Below are positions 36,278 to 45,081 of a DNA stretch of 64,000 bases, in pieces. The notes below the pieces were generated by a model. It was not told the origin of the DNA. It saw only the letters and a program-made list of their open reading frames with translations, and searched no databases. The first letter of the stretch is position 1. Each line of letters starts with the position of its first letter. The DNA is taken from assembly GCF_011065895.1 (NCBI RefSeq), contig NZ_JAALCR010000001.1:496001-560000 (forward strand). The letters are read 5' to 3'. This stretch comes from Paludisphaera rhizosphaerae (GTDB lineage Bacteria; Planctomycetota; Planctomycetia; Isosphaerales; Isosphaeraceae). The translations under genes were made by a program, and so were the position numbers.

Positions 36278-39184
36278 TCAGCGGACGTTCGGGGCCGAGA
36301 GTTCGCGGGCCTTCTGCACCATCCGCATGAACTCGCTCCGGTATCCCGAGGGATCGTGGGCGAGCGTCGGCGAGGCCAGTTCGATCACGGCGGAGTAAGT
36401 CAGGCTCCCGACCGACGGCGAGTGCCTCAGGAGCATGCCGAACCCGGCGACGGAAGAGGCGAACTTGAAGTCGTCCGAGGCCTCCGAGTAGTCCAGCCCC
36501 CGGTCGGCGACCGGACGCTCGATCAGGGCGCTGACGTTCCCCTCGGGCTTCTTGTAACGGATCCGGACCGTGAACGAGTCGGGCGACATCGCGCCGGCCG
36601 TGGGTTTGGCCGGGGCTTCGGCGGGGACGATCTCGTAGAGAGCCGTGACGTGGTGCCCAGCGCCGACCTCGCCGCCGTCCTTCTGGTCGTTGGCGAAGTC
36701 TTGGTTGGGCATGACTCGGTTTTCATAACCGATCAGCCGGTAAGCCTTCACGAGTTCAGGCTTGAACTCGACCTGAATCTTGACGTCCTTGGCGATGACG
36801 TCGAGCGTCGCGCCCATCTCCTCGACGAGGACCTTGTGGGCCTCCTCGGGTTGGTCGATGTAGGCGTAGTGGCCGTTTCCCTTGTCGGCGAGCTTCTCCA
36901 GCGTGCCGTCCTTGAGGTTGTCCATGCCGAAGCCGAGCACGGTGAGGAAGATCGGCTGAGCCCCCTTGGCCTTCGACTCGACCTGTTGCACCAGTTCGTC
37001 CTGGTTGGTGACGCCGACGTTGAAGTCGCCGTCGGTGGCCAGGATGACGCGGTTGATGCCGCCGTTGATGAAGTTGGACGCGGCCTGGGAATAGGCGAGC
37101 TGGATCCCCGCCCCGCCGTTGGTCGAGCCGCCGGCCTTAAGCTCCTCGATCCGGGCCAGGATCTCCGCCTTCTTCAGGCACGAAGTCGACGGCAGGACCA
37201 GTCCGGACGCCCCGGCGTAGACGACGATCGCCACCCGGTCGTTTTCGCCCAACTGCTCGACGAGCTTCTGGAGGCCCCACTGCACCAGCGGCAGCTTGTT
37301 AGGCTGATCCATCGAGCCTGAGACGTCGACCAGGAAGATGAGGTTGCTGGGCTTCCGAGCCGCCTGCCCCAGCGGCTTGCCGGCGATCCCGATCCGGGCC
37401 AGTCGGTGGCCGCCGTTCCACGGGCAGCGGGCGGTCTCGACGTGGATCGCGAACGGGTCCGGGCTGTTGGCGGCCGGCGGAGCGTCCTGATAGGGGAAGT
37501 AGTTGAGCAGTTCCTCGATCCGAACCTCGTCCCGAGCCGGCAACTGATTCTGCTGAAGCAGAGAGCGGCGGACGATCGAGTACGAGGCAGTGTCAACGTC
37601 GATGGCGAAGGTCGAAGCCGCCTCCTGGCTCGTCAGAACGAACGGGTTCTCCTCGACGACAGGCTCGGGCTCAGACTGTGCGGCCGGGGCGTCCGCGAGT
37701 TGCTCGTGGTCACGGACCTGGACCGACGGATCGACGGCCTGCAGTTGCTGCATGACCTCAGACTCTTTCTGGACCCCTGGCTGGCCTGCGGCAAGGGCCG
37801 AGGGCACCTGGCCGGGTTGTTGATCAGACTGCTGATCTCGACCGGCTTGCTGGCCCTGCTGCTGACCTTGGCCTTGCTGTCCTTGCTGCTGGGCTTGAGC
37901 CTGGCCTCGCTGCCCCTGTTCACCAGCCTGGAGCTGATCCTTGCCGCCCTGCTGGTTCTTCCGGTCTGACCCTTGGAGCCCCGGGATCTGGCCGGCGTCG
38001 AACGCGAGGGACTTGTCGGACAACTCCTTGACGGCCATCGAGTCCGACTTCGCTCTCGATGAGGCCGCTGAGAGCGACTCCTGGGACGGCTTGGCTTCGG
38101 AAAGTCGGACGTCCGCCTCCGGCTTGATCCCCAGCGCCACCGCGGGGCCAGTCGAGGCGGCCGCGGCTTCACCCCGAGGCTGTGAAACACGCCCTCGGAG
38201 CTTCTCCAACTCCTCAGCCTCTTGCTTCATTGGGGATAGGGACCGAGTCGAGTTCTGAGCGAGCGCTAGATCCGAACGCCCGAACGATTCCTGAGTCTGT
38301 CCAAGGCTCTTCTGCTCTGGGACAAGGCCCCGTTGATTTGCAGGCTGCTGTCCAGGCTCCCCAGGGTTCGATGCCTGCGCCTCGCGGCCGATAGCGGGCC
38401 GACCGCTGGCAAGTCGATTCGCCCGTCTCGCTTCCGACGTGGGGTTCCTCATTGCGATAGGCGCCTGTGGAGGTCCACCAGCCAATCCCGGTCCCGCCAT
38501 GCCGCCCATCATTCCGGGTCCGATCATGCCGCCCATTCCGCCCATCGATTTCGATGCGTCGCCAGGAGAACCCGGTGTGGCATCGACGAGCTTTCCGTAA
38601 CGGGGAGCCACAGACGGCCTCGCCGCGGACGCCGAACCGAAGCGTACGTCACTCGGCTGAGAGGCCGCGGGCGGAGCCGGATTGGAGGCGAGAGACGACA
38701 TTTCGTCGCTCGGCCCAGGATTCGCCATGCGGGCGCGAGTCGCATCGGGGGTCGGCCCAGGATCCCTGGTACGGACATGAGTCGCACGCGGTTGAACTTC
38801 TTGAACTTTCCACGCCGCGTAGCGGGCCGTCAGTTCCGGCTGCATCGTCGGCCACAGAACGCCGATCGTCACGGCGACCATCACCGTCGCGGCGAGCGAG
38901 AGGACGGCCGGCGATCTCCAAAACGGTCGCGGCTTGCGGGTCGGCTCGTCCGCGGCGACAAGGCGCGGAGCGGTCGAGACAGCCGGCGCGAAGTCGGCGG
39001 TCTCGCGGGTTTGCTCGTCGTGGAGTTGTTCGGTCAGCCAGCTTGCGGTCAGGCGGATCTGTTCGACCTCGCGGGCCAGGTCGGGGTGATCGGCCAGGAG
39101 TCGTTCGATGGTATTCTTCTCGGCCTCGTCCAGTTCGCCGAGGGCGAAGGCGGTGAGCCGGGGGTCGTCGATGTCGAAGCTCAT
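36278..39184 (-). CDS. Anti-sigma-like/VWA (YfbK type) membrane protein
   Basis: 968 residues. The start DPRLTAFALGELDEAEKNTI resembles the helical N-terminus of anti-sigma factors. One transmembrane segment follows near residue 95. A long disordered region is rich in Gly, Met, Pro and Gln, with a GGMGGMIGPGMMGG patch and a Q/G-rich stretch. The C-terminal 430 residues form a YfbK-type VWA module: NPFVLTSQEAASTFAIDVDT, the metal site DVSGSM near residue 622, and TDGDFNVGVTN. It follows the ECF sigma gene by 29 bases, so it probably holds that sigma factor at the membrane and senses an outside cue. Confidence 0.85.
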   Translation of the reverse strand: MSFDIDDPRLTAFALGELDEAEKNTIERLLADHPDLAREVEQIRLTASWLTEQLHDEQTRETADFAPAVSTAPRLVAADEPTRKPRPFWRSPAVLSLAATVMVAVTIGVLWPTMQPELTARYAAWKVQEVQPRATHVRTRDPGPTPDATRARMANPGPSDEMSSLASNPAPPAASQPSDVRFGSASAARPSVAPRYGKLVDATPGSPGDASKSMGGMGGMIGPGMMGGMAGPGLAGGPPQAPIAMRNPTSEARRANRLASGRPAIGREAQASNPGEPGQQPANQRGLVPEQKSLGQTQESFGRSDLALAQNSTRSLSPMKQEAEELEKLRGRVSQPRGEAAAASTGPAVALGIKPEADVRLSEAKPSQESLSAASSRAKSDSMAVKELSDKSLAFDAGQIPGLQGSDRKNQQGGKDQLQAGEQGQRGQAQAQQQGQQGQGQQQGQQAGRDQQSDQQPGQVPSALAAGQPGVQKESEVMQQLQAVDPSVQVRDHEQLADAPAAQSEPEPVVEENPFVLTSQEAASTFAIDVDTASYSIVRRSLLQQNQLPARDEVRIEELLNYFPYQDAPPAANSPDPFAIHVETARCPWNGGHRLARIGIAGKPLGQAARKPSNLIFLVDVSGSMDQPNKLPLVQWGLQKLVEQLGENDRVAIVVYAGASGLVLPSTSCLKKAEILARIEELKAGGSTNGGAGIQLAYSQAASNFINGGINRVILATDGDFNVGVTNQDELVQQVESKAKGAQPIFLTVLGFGMDNLKDGTLEKLADKGNGHYAYIDQPEEAHKVLVEEMGATLDVIAKDVKIQVEFKPELVKAYRLIGYENRVMPNQDFANDQKDGGEVGAGHHVTALYEIVPAEAPAKPTAGAMSPDSFTVRIRYKKPEGNVSALIERPVADRGLDYSEASDDFKFASSVAGFGMLLRHSPSVGSLTYSAVIELASPTLAHDPSGYRSEFMRMVQKARELSAPNVR

Positions 39185-39213
39185 CTTCGGTCTCTCCTTT
39201 CTGGGCTCGCGGT

Positions 39214-39750
39214 TCAGGCGCCCGCCTCGGCGGGCTGGCCGTCGAACAGGCGGCTCCGGAGGGTCTTGATCCCGGCGTGGATCAGATAGCCGACGTTGGA
39301 AACGCTATGGCCGCTGATCCGGCTGATCTCCTGGTAAGAGAAACCGTTCTGAAACTTCAGACGAATGACCTCGCGTTGATTGGGGGGCAGCGTGTCCAGC
39401 AACGTGAGGACTCTCGCCCCCATGTCGTGGCGCTCGGCGACGTCGTGCGGCCCTGGGGTCGGGCTCAGGCAGCGGTCGACTTGCTCGTCGTGCAATCGTG
39501 TCATGCGATGCTCCTTCCGCAGGACGTCCAGCGCGCGATTGCGGCAGACTGTGAACAGCCATTCGGCCAGATGGCCGTCGACCTCCGATCGAGGCCGGGC
39601 GCAGAGGCGCAGGAAGACGTCCTGCACCACGTCGCGGGCCGCTTCGGAGTCGTTGAGGAGACGTCGCGCGTAGAGCGTGAGGGGGCCCTCATAACGAGAG
39701 ACCGCGTCGCGCACCCACGCGTCGCCTTGGGGGTCGGGTTCACCTGCCAT
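39214..39750 (-). CDS. ECF RNA polymerase sigma factor
   Basis: 178 residues. Region 2 is ARRLLNDSEAARDVVQDVFL with WLFTVCRNRALDVLR, and region 4 is LDTLPPNQREVIRLKFQNGF with SYQEISRISGHSVSNVGYLI as the DNA-binding helices. It would direct polymerase to a small regulon in answer to a stress. The anti-sigma/VWA gene follows directly, forming the usual sigma/anti-sigma pair. I could not settle on a promoter for it. Confidence 0.94.
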   Translation of the reverse strand: MAGEPDPQGDAWVRDAVSRYEGPLTLYARRLLNDSEAARDVVQDVFLRLCARPRSEVDGHLAEWLFTVCRNRALDVLRKEHRMTRLHDEQVDRCLSPTPGPHDVAERHDMGARVLTLLDTLPPNQREVIRLKFQNGFSYQEISRISGHSVSNVGYLIHAGIKTLRSRLFDGQPAEAGA

Positions 39751-39975
39751 CGGCGTGCTCGATAAGGGACGTGTTCCCGTTCATCCTGACAACGGCCCAG
39801 TCCGAAGCCTCTTAGGCCCGGCCGAGAATTTCGTCGAAATCCCCGACCGTCGCCGTCGCGAGTCGCACCTCGGCGCTGGCGTCGGCCGCGCCCGCCTCTT
39901 ATGCTGGCGATGCGGTCCAGCCGCCCAGAATACCATCGAAAGCCGTACCCGAGCGGCACTTGGAGAATCTCCCGG

Positions 39976-42273
39976 ATGTCCAGACTCCGTCGATCGGCCC
40001 CCCTCCTCCTCTCCTTTCTACTCGCCCTCATCGCCAGACCACTCCCCGGCCAGGAGCCGACGCCCCTCGGCTTTTCGCCGGCAGCCCGCGCCCCGCACCT
40101 GGACGCCGAGCGCAAGGCCCAGGCCGTCCCGACCGCCGACAACGCCCGCAAGTGGCTGCGGACGATCACCGCCGAGCCCCACCCCGCGGGCTCCCCGGCC
40201 GACGAAAAAACTGCGAAGTTCGTCCGCGACAGGCTCGTCGAATGGGGATGGAAGGCCGAGATCGTCCCCTATGAGGTGCTCCTCAACCAACCCTCCGCGC
40301 CGCCGACGCTCGGCATCGACCGCCCCGACGCCCTCGATCTGGACATCGACGAGGAGCCGATAGCGACCGACAAGGACTCAGCCAACTCCAACGCCTTCCC
40401 CCCCTTCCACGGCTTCGGCGTCTCGGGCTCGGCGTCCGGACAGGTCGTCTACGCCAACTACGGCAAGCCGGAGGACTTCAAGCAGCTCGAGGATCTGGGA
40501 ATCGACGTCCGCGACAAGATCGTCCTCTGCCGGTACGGCGGCCTCTTCCGCGGATTGAAGGTTCTGAACGCCCAGCGCCGGGGAGCGAAGGGGATCCTGA
40601 TTTACTCCGACCCCGGCGACGACGGCTTCGCCAAGGGGGACGTCTACCCCGACGGTCCCTTCCGCCCCGATTCGGCCGTCCAGCGCGGGAGCGTCCAGTT
40701 CCTTTCGCTCGGCCCCGGCGACCCCTCCACCCCCAACGGCCCGTCGATCGCCGGCGCGGCTCGACTGCCGATCGACGTTCGCTTCGGCTTCCCGCTCCAG
40801 TTCGACGAGCAGGTCAAGGAATGGGAGGCGAAGACCGGCCTCAAACGCCACGAGTATTTCGCGACGATCCCCTCGATCCCGATCGGCTACCGCGCGGCGA
40901 ACGAGCTGCTGACTCGACTGGCCGGCGCCAACGCCCCTAACGGCTGGCAAGGCGGACTGCCGACCGCCTATCACGTCGGCCCCGGACCGGCCGAAGCGAC
41001 GATGACCGTCTCGACCGAGTACAAGGTCAGGACGATCTGGAACGTGATCGCCGTACTCCCCGGCTCGGTCGAACCCGATCGCTGGGTCATGCTGGGCAAC
41101 CACCGCGACGCCTGGGTCCACGGGGCCGTCGACCCCGGCAGCGGCACGGCCGCGACCCTGGAGACCTGCCGGGCGCTCGGCAAGGCCGTGAAAGACGGCT
41201 GGAAGCCGCGCCGGACGATCCTCTACGCAAGCTGGGACGCCGAGGAATACGGCCTGATCGGCTCGACCGAGTGGGCCGAGCAGTTCGCCGCCGACGTCGA
41301 CCGCAAGGCGGCCCTCATGCTCAACGTCGATTCGGCCGTCAGCGGTCCCGAGCTGAGCGCCTCGGGCGTTCCCTCGCTCCGCGACCTGGTCCTCGACGCC
41401 GCCGCCACGGTGACGGACGCCCGCACGGGCCGCCCCCTGCGCGACATCTGGCTCAGCGCCCGGCGCTCGGGCTGGGTGTCGTCGAGCCCTCTCGTCCTGG
41501 CCGACCCGTTCTGGGCCCGCAACGGCCAGCCGGCGAAGCCGCTGGGCTTCGTCCCGCAGATGGGTCCGCTTGGTTCCGGTTCGGACTACACGGCGTTCCT
41601 GGACCACCTGGGCGTGCCGGCGATGGACGTCGATTTCTCCGGCAAGTACGGCGTGTATCACTCGATCTACGACGACTTCAACTGGATGGAAAAGTTCGGC
41701 GACCCCGAGTTCCTCACGCACGCGACCGCCGCCCGGCTCTACACGGCGATCCTGATGCGAGCTGCCGGCGCTGAGGTCCTCCCCTTCCGCTTCACCGCGT
41801 ACGCCGACGCCCTCCGCGGCTACGTCGACGAGTTGCGGCTGATGCACGTTCGCCAGGTCCGCAAGGCGGCGACTCCCCCAGCCGACGAGAACTTCGAGGG
41901 CCTCCCCGCCCTGGCCGACGCCGTCCTCGCCTTCGACGCCGAGGCCCGCGCGCTCGATGCCGCCCTCGTCGCGGTGGCGAACCAGGACGGCGCGCGTCCT
42001 GAAAAGCTAGAGGCGTTGAACGAGGCCCTGACGCGCATTGAGCGTGCGTTTCTGCTCCCCGAAGGACTCCCCGGCCGAACCTGGTTCAAGCACGGCGTCT
42101 ACGCGCCGGGGCTCACCACCGGATATGCCTCGTGGCCGCTGCCAGCGATCCGCGAAGGGATCGAGCTGAACAAGCCCGACCTCGTCAAAACGGGCGTCCC
42201 AGCCACCGTCCAGGCCATCGCCCGCGCCTCCGCCGCGATCCACCAGGCCGCCGCGATCGCGACGCAACCCTGA
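39976..42273 (+). CDS. M28 peptidase, glutamate carboxypeptidase II-like
   Basis: 765 residues, close to the 750 of glutamate carboxypeptidase II and transferrin-receptor-like proteins. A signal peptide (LLLSFLLALIARPLPG) leads to a PA domain (VVYANYGKPEDFKQLEDLGI). The M28 core follows, with zinc ligands in GNHRDAWVHGAVDPGSG, DAEEYGLIGSTEW and VYHSIYDDFNWM, then a C-terminal dimerisation domain. GGAG stands ten bases before the ATG. The enzyme likely trims peptides outside the cytoplasm; specificity is unknown. It is unrelated in domain plan to the PDZ-bearing M28 enzyme at 9.5 kb. Confidence 0.9.
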   Translation: MSRLRRSAPLLLSFLLALIARPLPGQEPTPLGFSPAARAPHLDAERKAQAVPTADNARKWLRTITAEPHPAGSPADEKTAKFVRDRLVEWGWKAEIVPYEVLLNQPSAPPTLGIDRPDALDLDIDEEPIATDKDSANSNAFPPFHGFGVSGSASGQVVYANYGKPEDFKQLEDLGIDVRDKIVLCRYGGLFRGLKVLNAQRRGAKGILIYSDPGDDGFAKGDVYPDGPFRPDSAVQRGSVQFLSLGPGDPSTPNGPSIAGAARLPIDVRFGFPLQFDEQVKEWEAKTGLKRHEYFATIPSIPIGYRAANELLTRLAGANAPNGWQGGLPTAYHVGPGPAEATMTVSTEYKVRTIWNVIAVLPGSVEPDRWVMLGNHRDAWVHGAVDPGSGTAATLETCRALGKAVKDGWKPRRTILYASWDAEEYGLIGSTEWAEQFAADVDRKAALMLNVDSAVSGPELSASGVPSLRDLVLDAAATVTDARTGRPLRDIWLSARRSGWVSSSPLVLADPFWARNGQPAKPLGFVPQMGPLGSGSDYTAFLDHLGVPAMDVDFSGKYGVYHSIYDDFNWMEKFGDPEFLTHATAARLYTAILMRAAGAEVLPFRFTAYADALRGYVDELRLMHVRQVRKAATPPADENFEGLPALADAVLAFDAEARALDAALVAVANQDGARPEKLEALNEALTRIERAFLLPEGLPGRTWFKHGVYAPGLTTGYASWPLPAIREGIELNKPDLVKTGVPATVQAIARASAAIHQAAAIATQP

Positions 42274-42363
42274 CGAATCGCCGCGACGTTCAACACGGCT
42301 CGCCGATCATTTCGAGTATTAGTCGATACATTTTTACATCAATATCAGTTTGAAATCGGGTGC

Positions 42364-42387
42364 CATGGCCACGCTTGCGTGGCCATG
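42364..42387. repeat. Perfect hairpin CATGGCCACG-cttg-CGTGGCCATG
   Basis: Ten-base-pair stem with a four-base loop, 90 bases after the peptidase stop. There is no U tract, so it is a poor terminator. The word GGTGCCATGGCCACG has the look of a dispersed repeat. Confidence 0.5.
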
Positions 42388-42485
42388 TGATCGGCGACGG
42401 CCAAGCGTTCACACACAACGGACGGCCGATCCTTCCTCGGTCGTGTTGAGCGAGGAATGTTCGACGATCAGCCGCCTCGCTCCAT

Positions 42486-42528
42486 CTACGGTTTTCGCCG
42501 TTGACAACTACGGTGAAAACCGTAGACT
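42486..42528 (+). promoter_or_regulatory. Promoter with tandem BlaI-type operators
   Basis: A promoter TTGACA (42501-42506), 16 bases, TAGACT (42523-42528) is overlapped by two 18-base dyads: CTACGGTTTTCGCCGTTG (42486-42503, imperfect) and CTACGGTGAAAACCGTAG (42508-42525, perfect arms). Their centres are 22 bases apart, about two helical turns. Together they also form a larger inverted repeat. BlaI repressors bind such dyads as dimers, and the first gene downstream encodes BlaI, so autorepression is likely. The operator word itself is not the staphylococcal TACA/TGTA type. Confidence 0.75.
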
Positions 42529-42588
42529 CATACGCACGGTCGGACGAAAGATCGACGACCTTCATCCGGGAAAGGAGTCTCGATCCCC

Positions 42589-43047
42589 ATGGCGCGTCCC
42601 CGCGCGGAGCAGCCGACGCCCGGCGAGCTTGAGGTCTTGAAGGTGCTCTGGGAGATGTCCCGGCCGGCGACGGTCCGGGAGGTCCTCGACGTCCTCAACG
42701 CCCAGGCGGAGAAGCCTCGGGCCTACACGTCGGCCATGAGTCTGCTGAATGTGATGACGGACAAGGGCCTGCTGCGACGATCGCCGCAAGGTCGGGCCTT
42801 CGTCTACGAGCCCGAAAGCGGCCGCGAGCCGACTCTGCGATCCATGCTGGGCGAGACCCTGCGCCGGGCCTACGACGGCTCGGCCCGCCTCCTCGTCGCC
42901 CACCTGCTCGACCAGTCGTCGCCCTCGGCCGAGGAGCTGGACGCCATCCGCACGCTCCTCGACGAATACGCATCCAAAACCCCCGAGCCCGACCCGAAAG
43001 GAGGCGGATCATGCTCGACTTCGCGACCGAGGCGACGCAAGGGCTAA
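42589..43047 (+). CDS. BlaI/MecI-family transcriptional repressor
   Basis: 152 residues. The winged helix starts at LEVLKVLWEMSRPATVREVL and continues TSAMSLLNVMTDKGLLRRSP, typical of BlaI/MecI/CopY. The second half forms the dimerisation helices (LGETLRRAYDGSARLLVAHL), followed by a short tail overlapping the next gene. AAAGGAG lies 11 bases before the ATG. The family represses the promoter of its own operon and is inactivated by cleavage after the M56 sensor next to it is triggered. Confidence 0.93.
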   Translation: MARPRAEQPTPGELEVLKVLWEMSRPATVREVLDVLNAQAEKPRAYTSAMSLLNVMTDKGLLRRSPQGRAFVYEPESGREPTLRSMLGETLRRAYDGSARLLVAHLLDQSSPSAEELDAIRTLLDEYASKTPEPDPKGGGSCSTSRPRRRKG

Positions 43048-44960
43048 GCGATCTGATCTGGCTGGCTCTGCTGCATTCAACCTGGATCGGCCTGGCGATC
43101 GGCTCAATCTCGGCCGTCGCCGCCTGGCTGATCCCCCCGGCCGCGCACCGCGCCCGGCACCTGATGCACCTCGCGGCTCTCGCCCTCCTGTTCGGTGGAT
43201 CCCTGGTTGGAGGCGTCGTCCAGACAGGGTTCAGTCGAAGCGAGACCGAACCGCGGGTCCAGGGGGTCCCCAGCGCCGTTGAACGCTCCCCGGAATCGAT
43301 CACTCTGCGGATCACCCCGACCGAACCGGCGGAGTCGCCGCCGCCGTCTCCCTCACCCCGCGGAGAAACGCACGTCGATGTTGGATGGATCAAGGCCAGG
43401 GCCGCGTCGGTCGTCCAGGCATTGCGACCCGTCGCGATGGCCGCGTGGTGCCTCGGGGCCGCGACGTTCGGGTTGATGCTGGTGCTGGGCTCGTCGAGCC
43501 TGAGGAGGATTCGTCGGGAGTCGACGCCGGCCGAAGTCCTCGACGGCCGCGCCCGGACGTTCTCAAGGCTGCTGCGACTCCGCCGCGTCCCCGAAATCCG
43601 CGTCCATTCGGGGATCTCCGAGCCATGCCTCGCCGGCCTCGTTCGGCCGGTCGTGCTGCTCCCAGCCGACTGGCTCGCAACGGCGACCGTCGACGAGGTC
43701 AACGCCGTCCTCGCCCACGAGTTGTCCCACGCCCGACGCCTCGACCACCTGACGTATCCAGCGCTCCGATTCGTCCAAGCGTGCTTGTTCTTTCACCCCT
43801 GCGTCTACTGGCTGTCTCGAAACGCCCGACGCGAGGCCGAGCACGCCGCCGACATCCTTGCCGCACGGATCACAGGCGATCCGGCTGCGCTGGCCCGAGC
43901 CCTGGAATCGGTCGCGCGCCTTCAAACCCGTCGCCCCACCATTCATCGACTCGGTCTCGCCCTCGGCGGCGAGCGCTCCTCACTTCTGCCTCGAATTCAG
44001 GAGTTGCTCGGCATGACGCCCAAACGCCCTCGCCCAATCATTTGGCCCCTCGCCGCGTTCCCGGCCGCCGTCGTCTTCGCGGGGATCGCCGCGACGGCTC
44101 GTCCCGTGCCGAACCTGGACGGCCCTTCGGCCTTCCCCTCCGCCGCATCGGCACCGACTCCCAAGAGATATTTCCCACGTCCGAAGCCGCCCGCCGCGCC
44201 GGTCCCTCTGACCCGAGAGGAGCGCAAGCGGTTGTTATGGATGGACCGGCAGAAAATTACGGCCGAGGACCAACGGAGGCTCGACTCTCTCGCCAAGATC
44301 TCCTTCAAACTCCAAACCTTGAATATGACGGAATCCGCCTGGCGTCGACTCTCCAAAGAGGGATACCACGATCTGAGCACGCTGCAACCCGGCCGTGCCT
44401 GGCGAGTAGACACGACGACCCTGAATACGGAACTGAGTCGGCTCGACTCCTCCGAGCTTAAGAGGACGCCGGGGACCCCCAACACGCAAACTTATTACGA
44501 GGGTGTTCAGGGTGGAATTCGATTGATACACGGCGGCACGAGCACAGCCTCGTCCTGGACGGCATGTACGAACCAGAGCGACTTCCGCCTGACGGTTGGT
44601 CTGCCGTTTCGCGATGGGACTTTGGTCGACGCGCTCCGGACCGAGTACGAACTGAAGATCGAACTCGAACAGCTCGTCGGTGCCGTCGCGTTGAAGGTTG
44701 TTCTCGACGTCCAGCCGTCCGTCAGAACACTGATCACATGGAAGGAGGAGGGGCAATCCTCGGAGATGCAAGAAACGCAACTCAATAATTGGATACCTCT
44801 CGAAGTCGAGGGCTGGGTGCCTGCAGGATCGTCGGTGCTGCTCGACACAGCGGTGTCGGTCGGTGCTGAGCCGATCGATCCGAAACATCTCGAGGATCGA
44901 TTGGGGGACAGACGCGACTACATACTCATCACCCCAACTGCGGCGGTCGAGTCGGAGTAG
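43011..44960 (+). CDS. M56 (BlaR1-type) sensor metallopeptidase
   Basis: 649 residues. Start ATG 43011 lies inside the end of blaI, with AAAGGAGG at ideal distance. Hydrophobic segments flank a cytoplasmic-type metalloprotease domain with HELSH (236-240) and a downstream EAEHAAD. A further membrane segment follows (WPLAAFPAAVVFAGIAATA). The C-terminal 280 residues lie outside and do not resemble the penicillin-binding sensor of BlaR1, so the signal may be other than a beta-lactam. It is expected to relay a signal by proteolysis of BlaI. Confidence 0.9.
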   Translation: MLDFATEATQGLSDLIWLALLHSTWIGLAIGSISAVAAWLIPPAAHRARHLMHLAALALLFGGSLVGGVVQTGFSRSETEPRVQGVPSAVERSPESITLRITPTEPAESPPPSPSPRGETHVDVGWIKARAASVVQALRPVAMAAWCLGAATFGLMLVLGSSSLRRIRRESTPAEVLDGRARTFSRLLRLRRVPEIRVHSGISEPCLAGLVRPVVLLPADWLATATVDEVNAVLAHELSHARRLDHLTYPALRFVQACLFFHPCVYWLSRNARREAEHAADILAARITGDPAALARALESVARLQTRRPTIHRLGLALGGERSSLLPRIQELLGMTPKRPRPIIWPLAAFPAAVVFAGIAATARPVPNLDGPSAFPSAASAPTPKRYFPRPKPPAAPVPLTREERKRLLWMDRQKITAEDQRRLDSLAKISFKLQTLNMTESAWRRLSKEGYHDLSTLQPGRAWRVDTTTLNTELSRLDSSELKRTPGTPNTQTYYEGVQGGIRLIHGGTSTASSWTACTNQSDFRLTVGLPFRDGTLVDALRTEYELKIELEQLVGAVALKVVLDVQPSVRTLITWKEEGQSSEMQETQLNNWIPLEVEGWVPAGSSVLLDTAVSVGAEPIDPKHLEDRLGDRRDYILITPTAAVESE

Positions 44961-45081
44961 CCGACCATACCCGATCGCCTGGAAGAATGGCCTTTCGTAG
45001 GGTGGGTACGGCATTCGGACGATTCCGTATCGGGCGTAGACCATATTCCTCAATCAACCCGGGAGGATGAGGAGGCGAACC

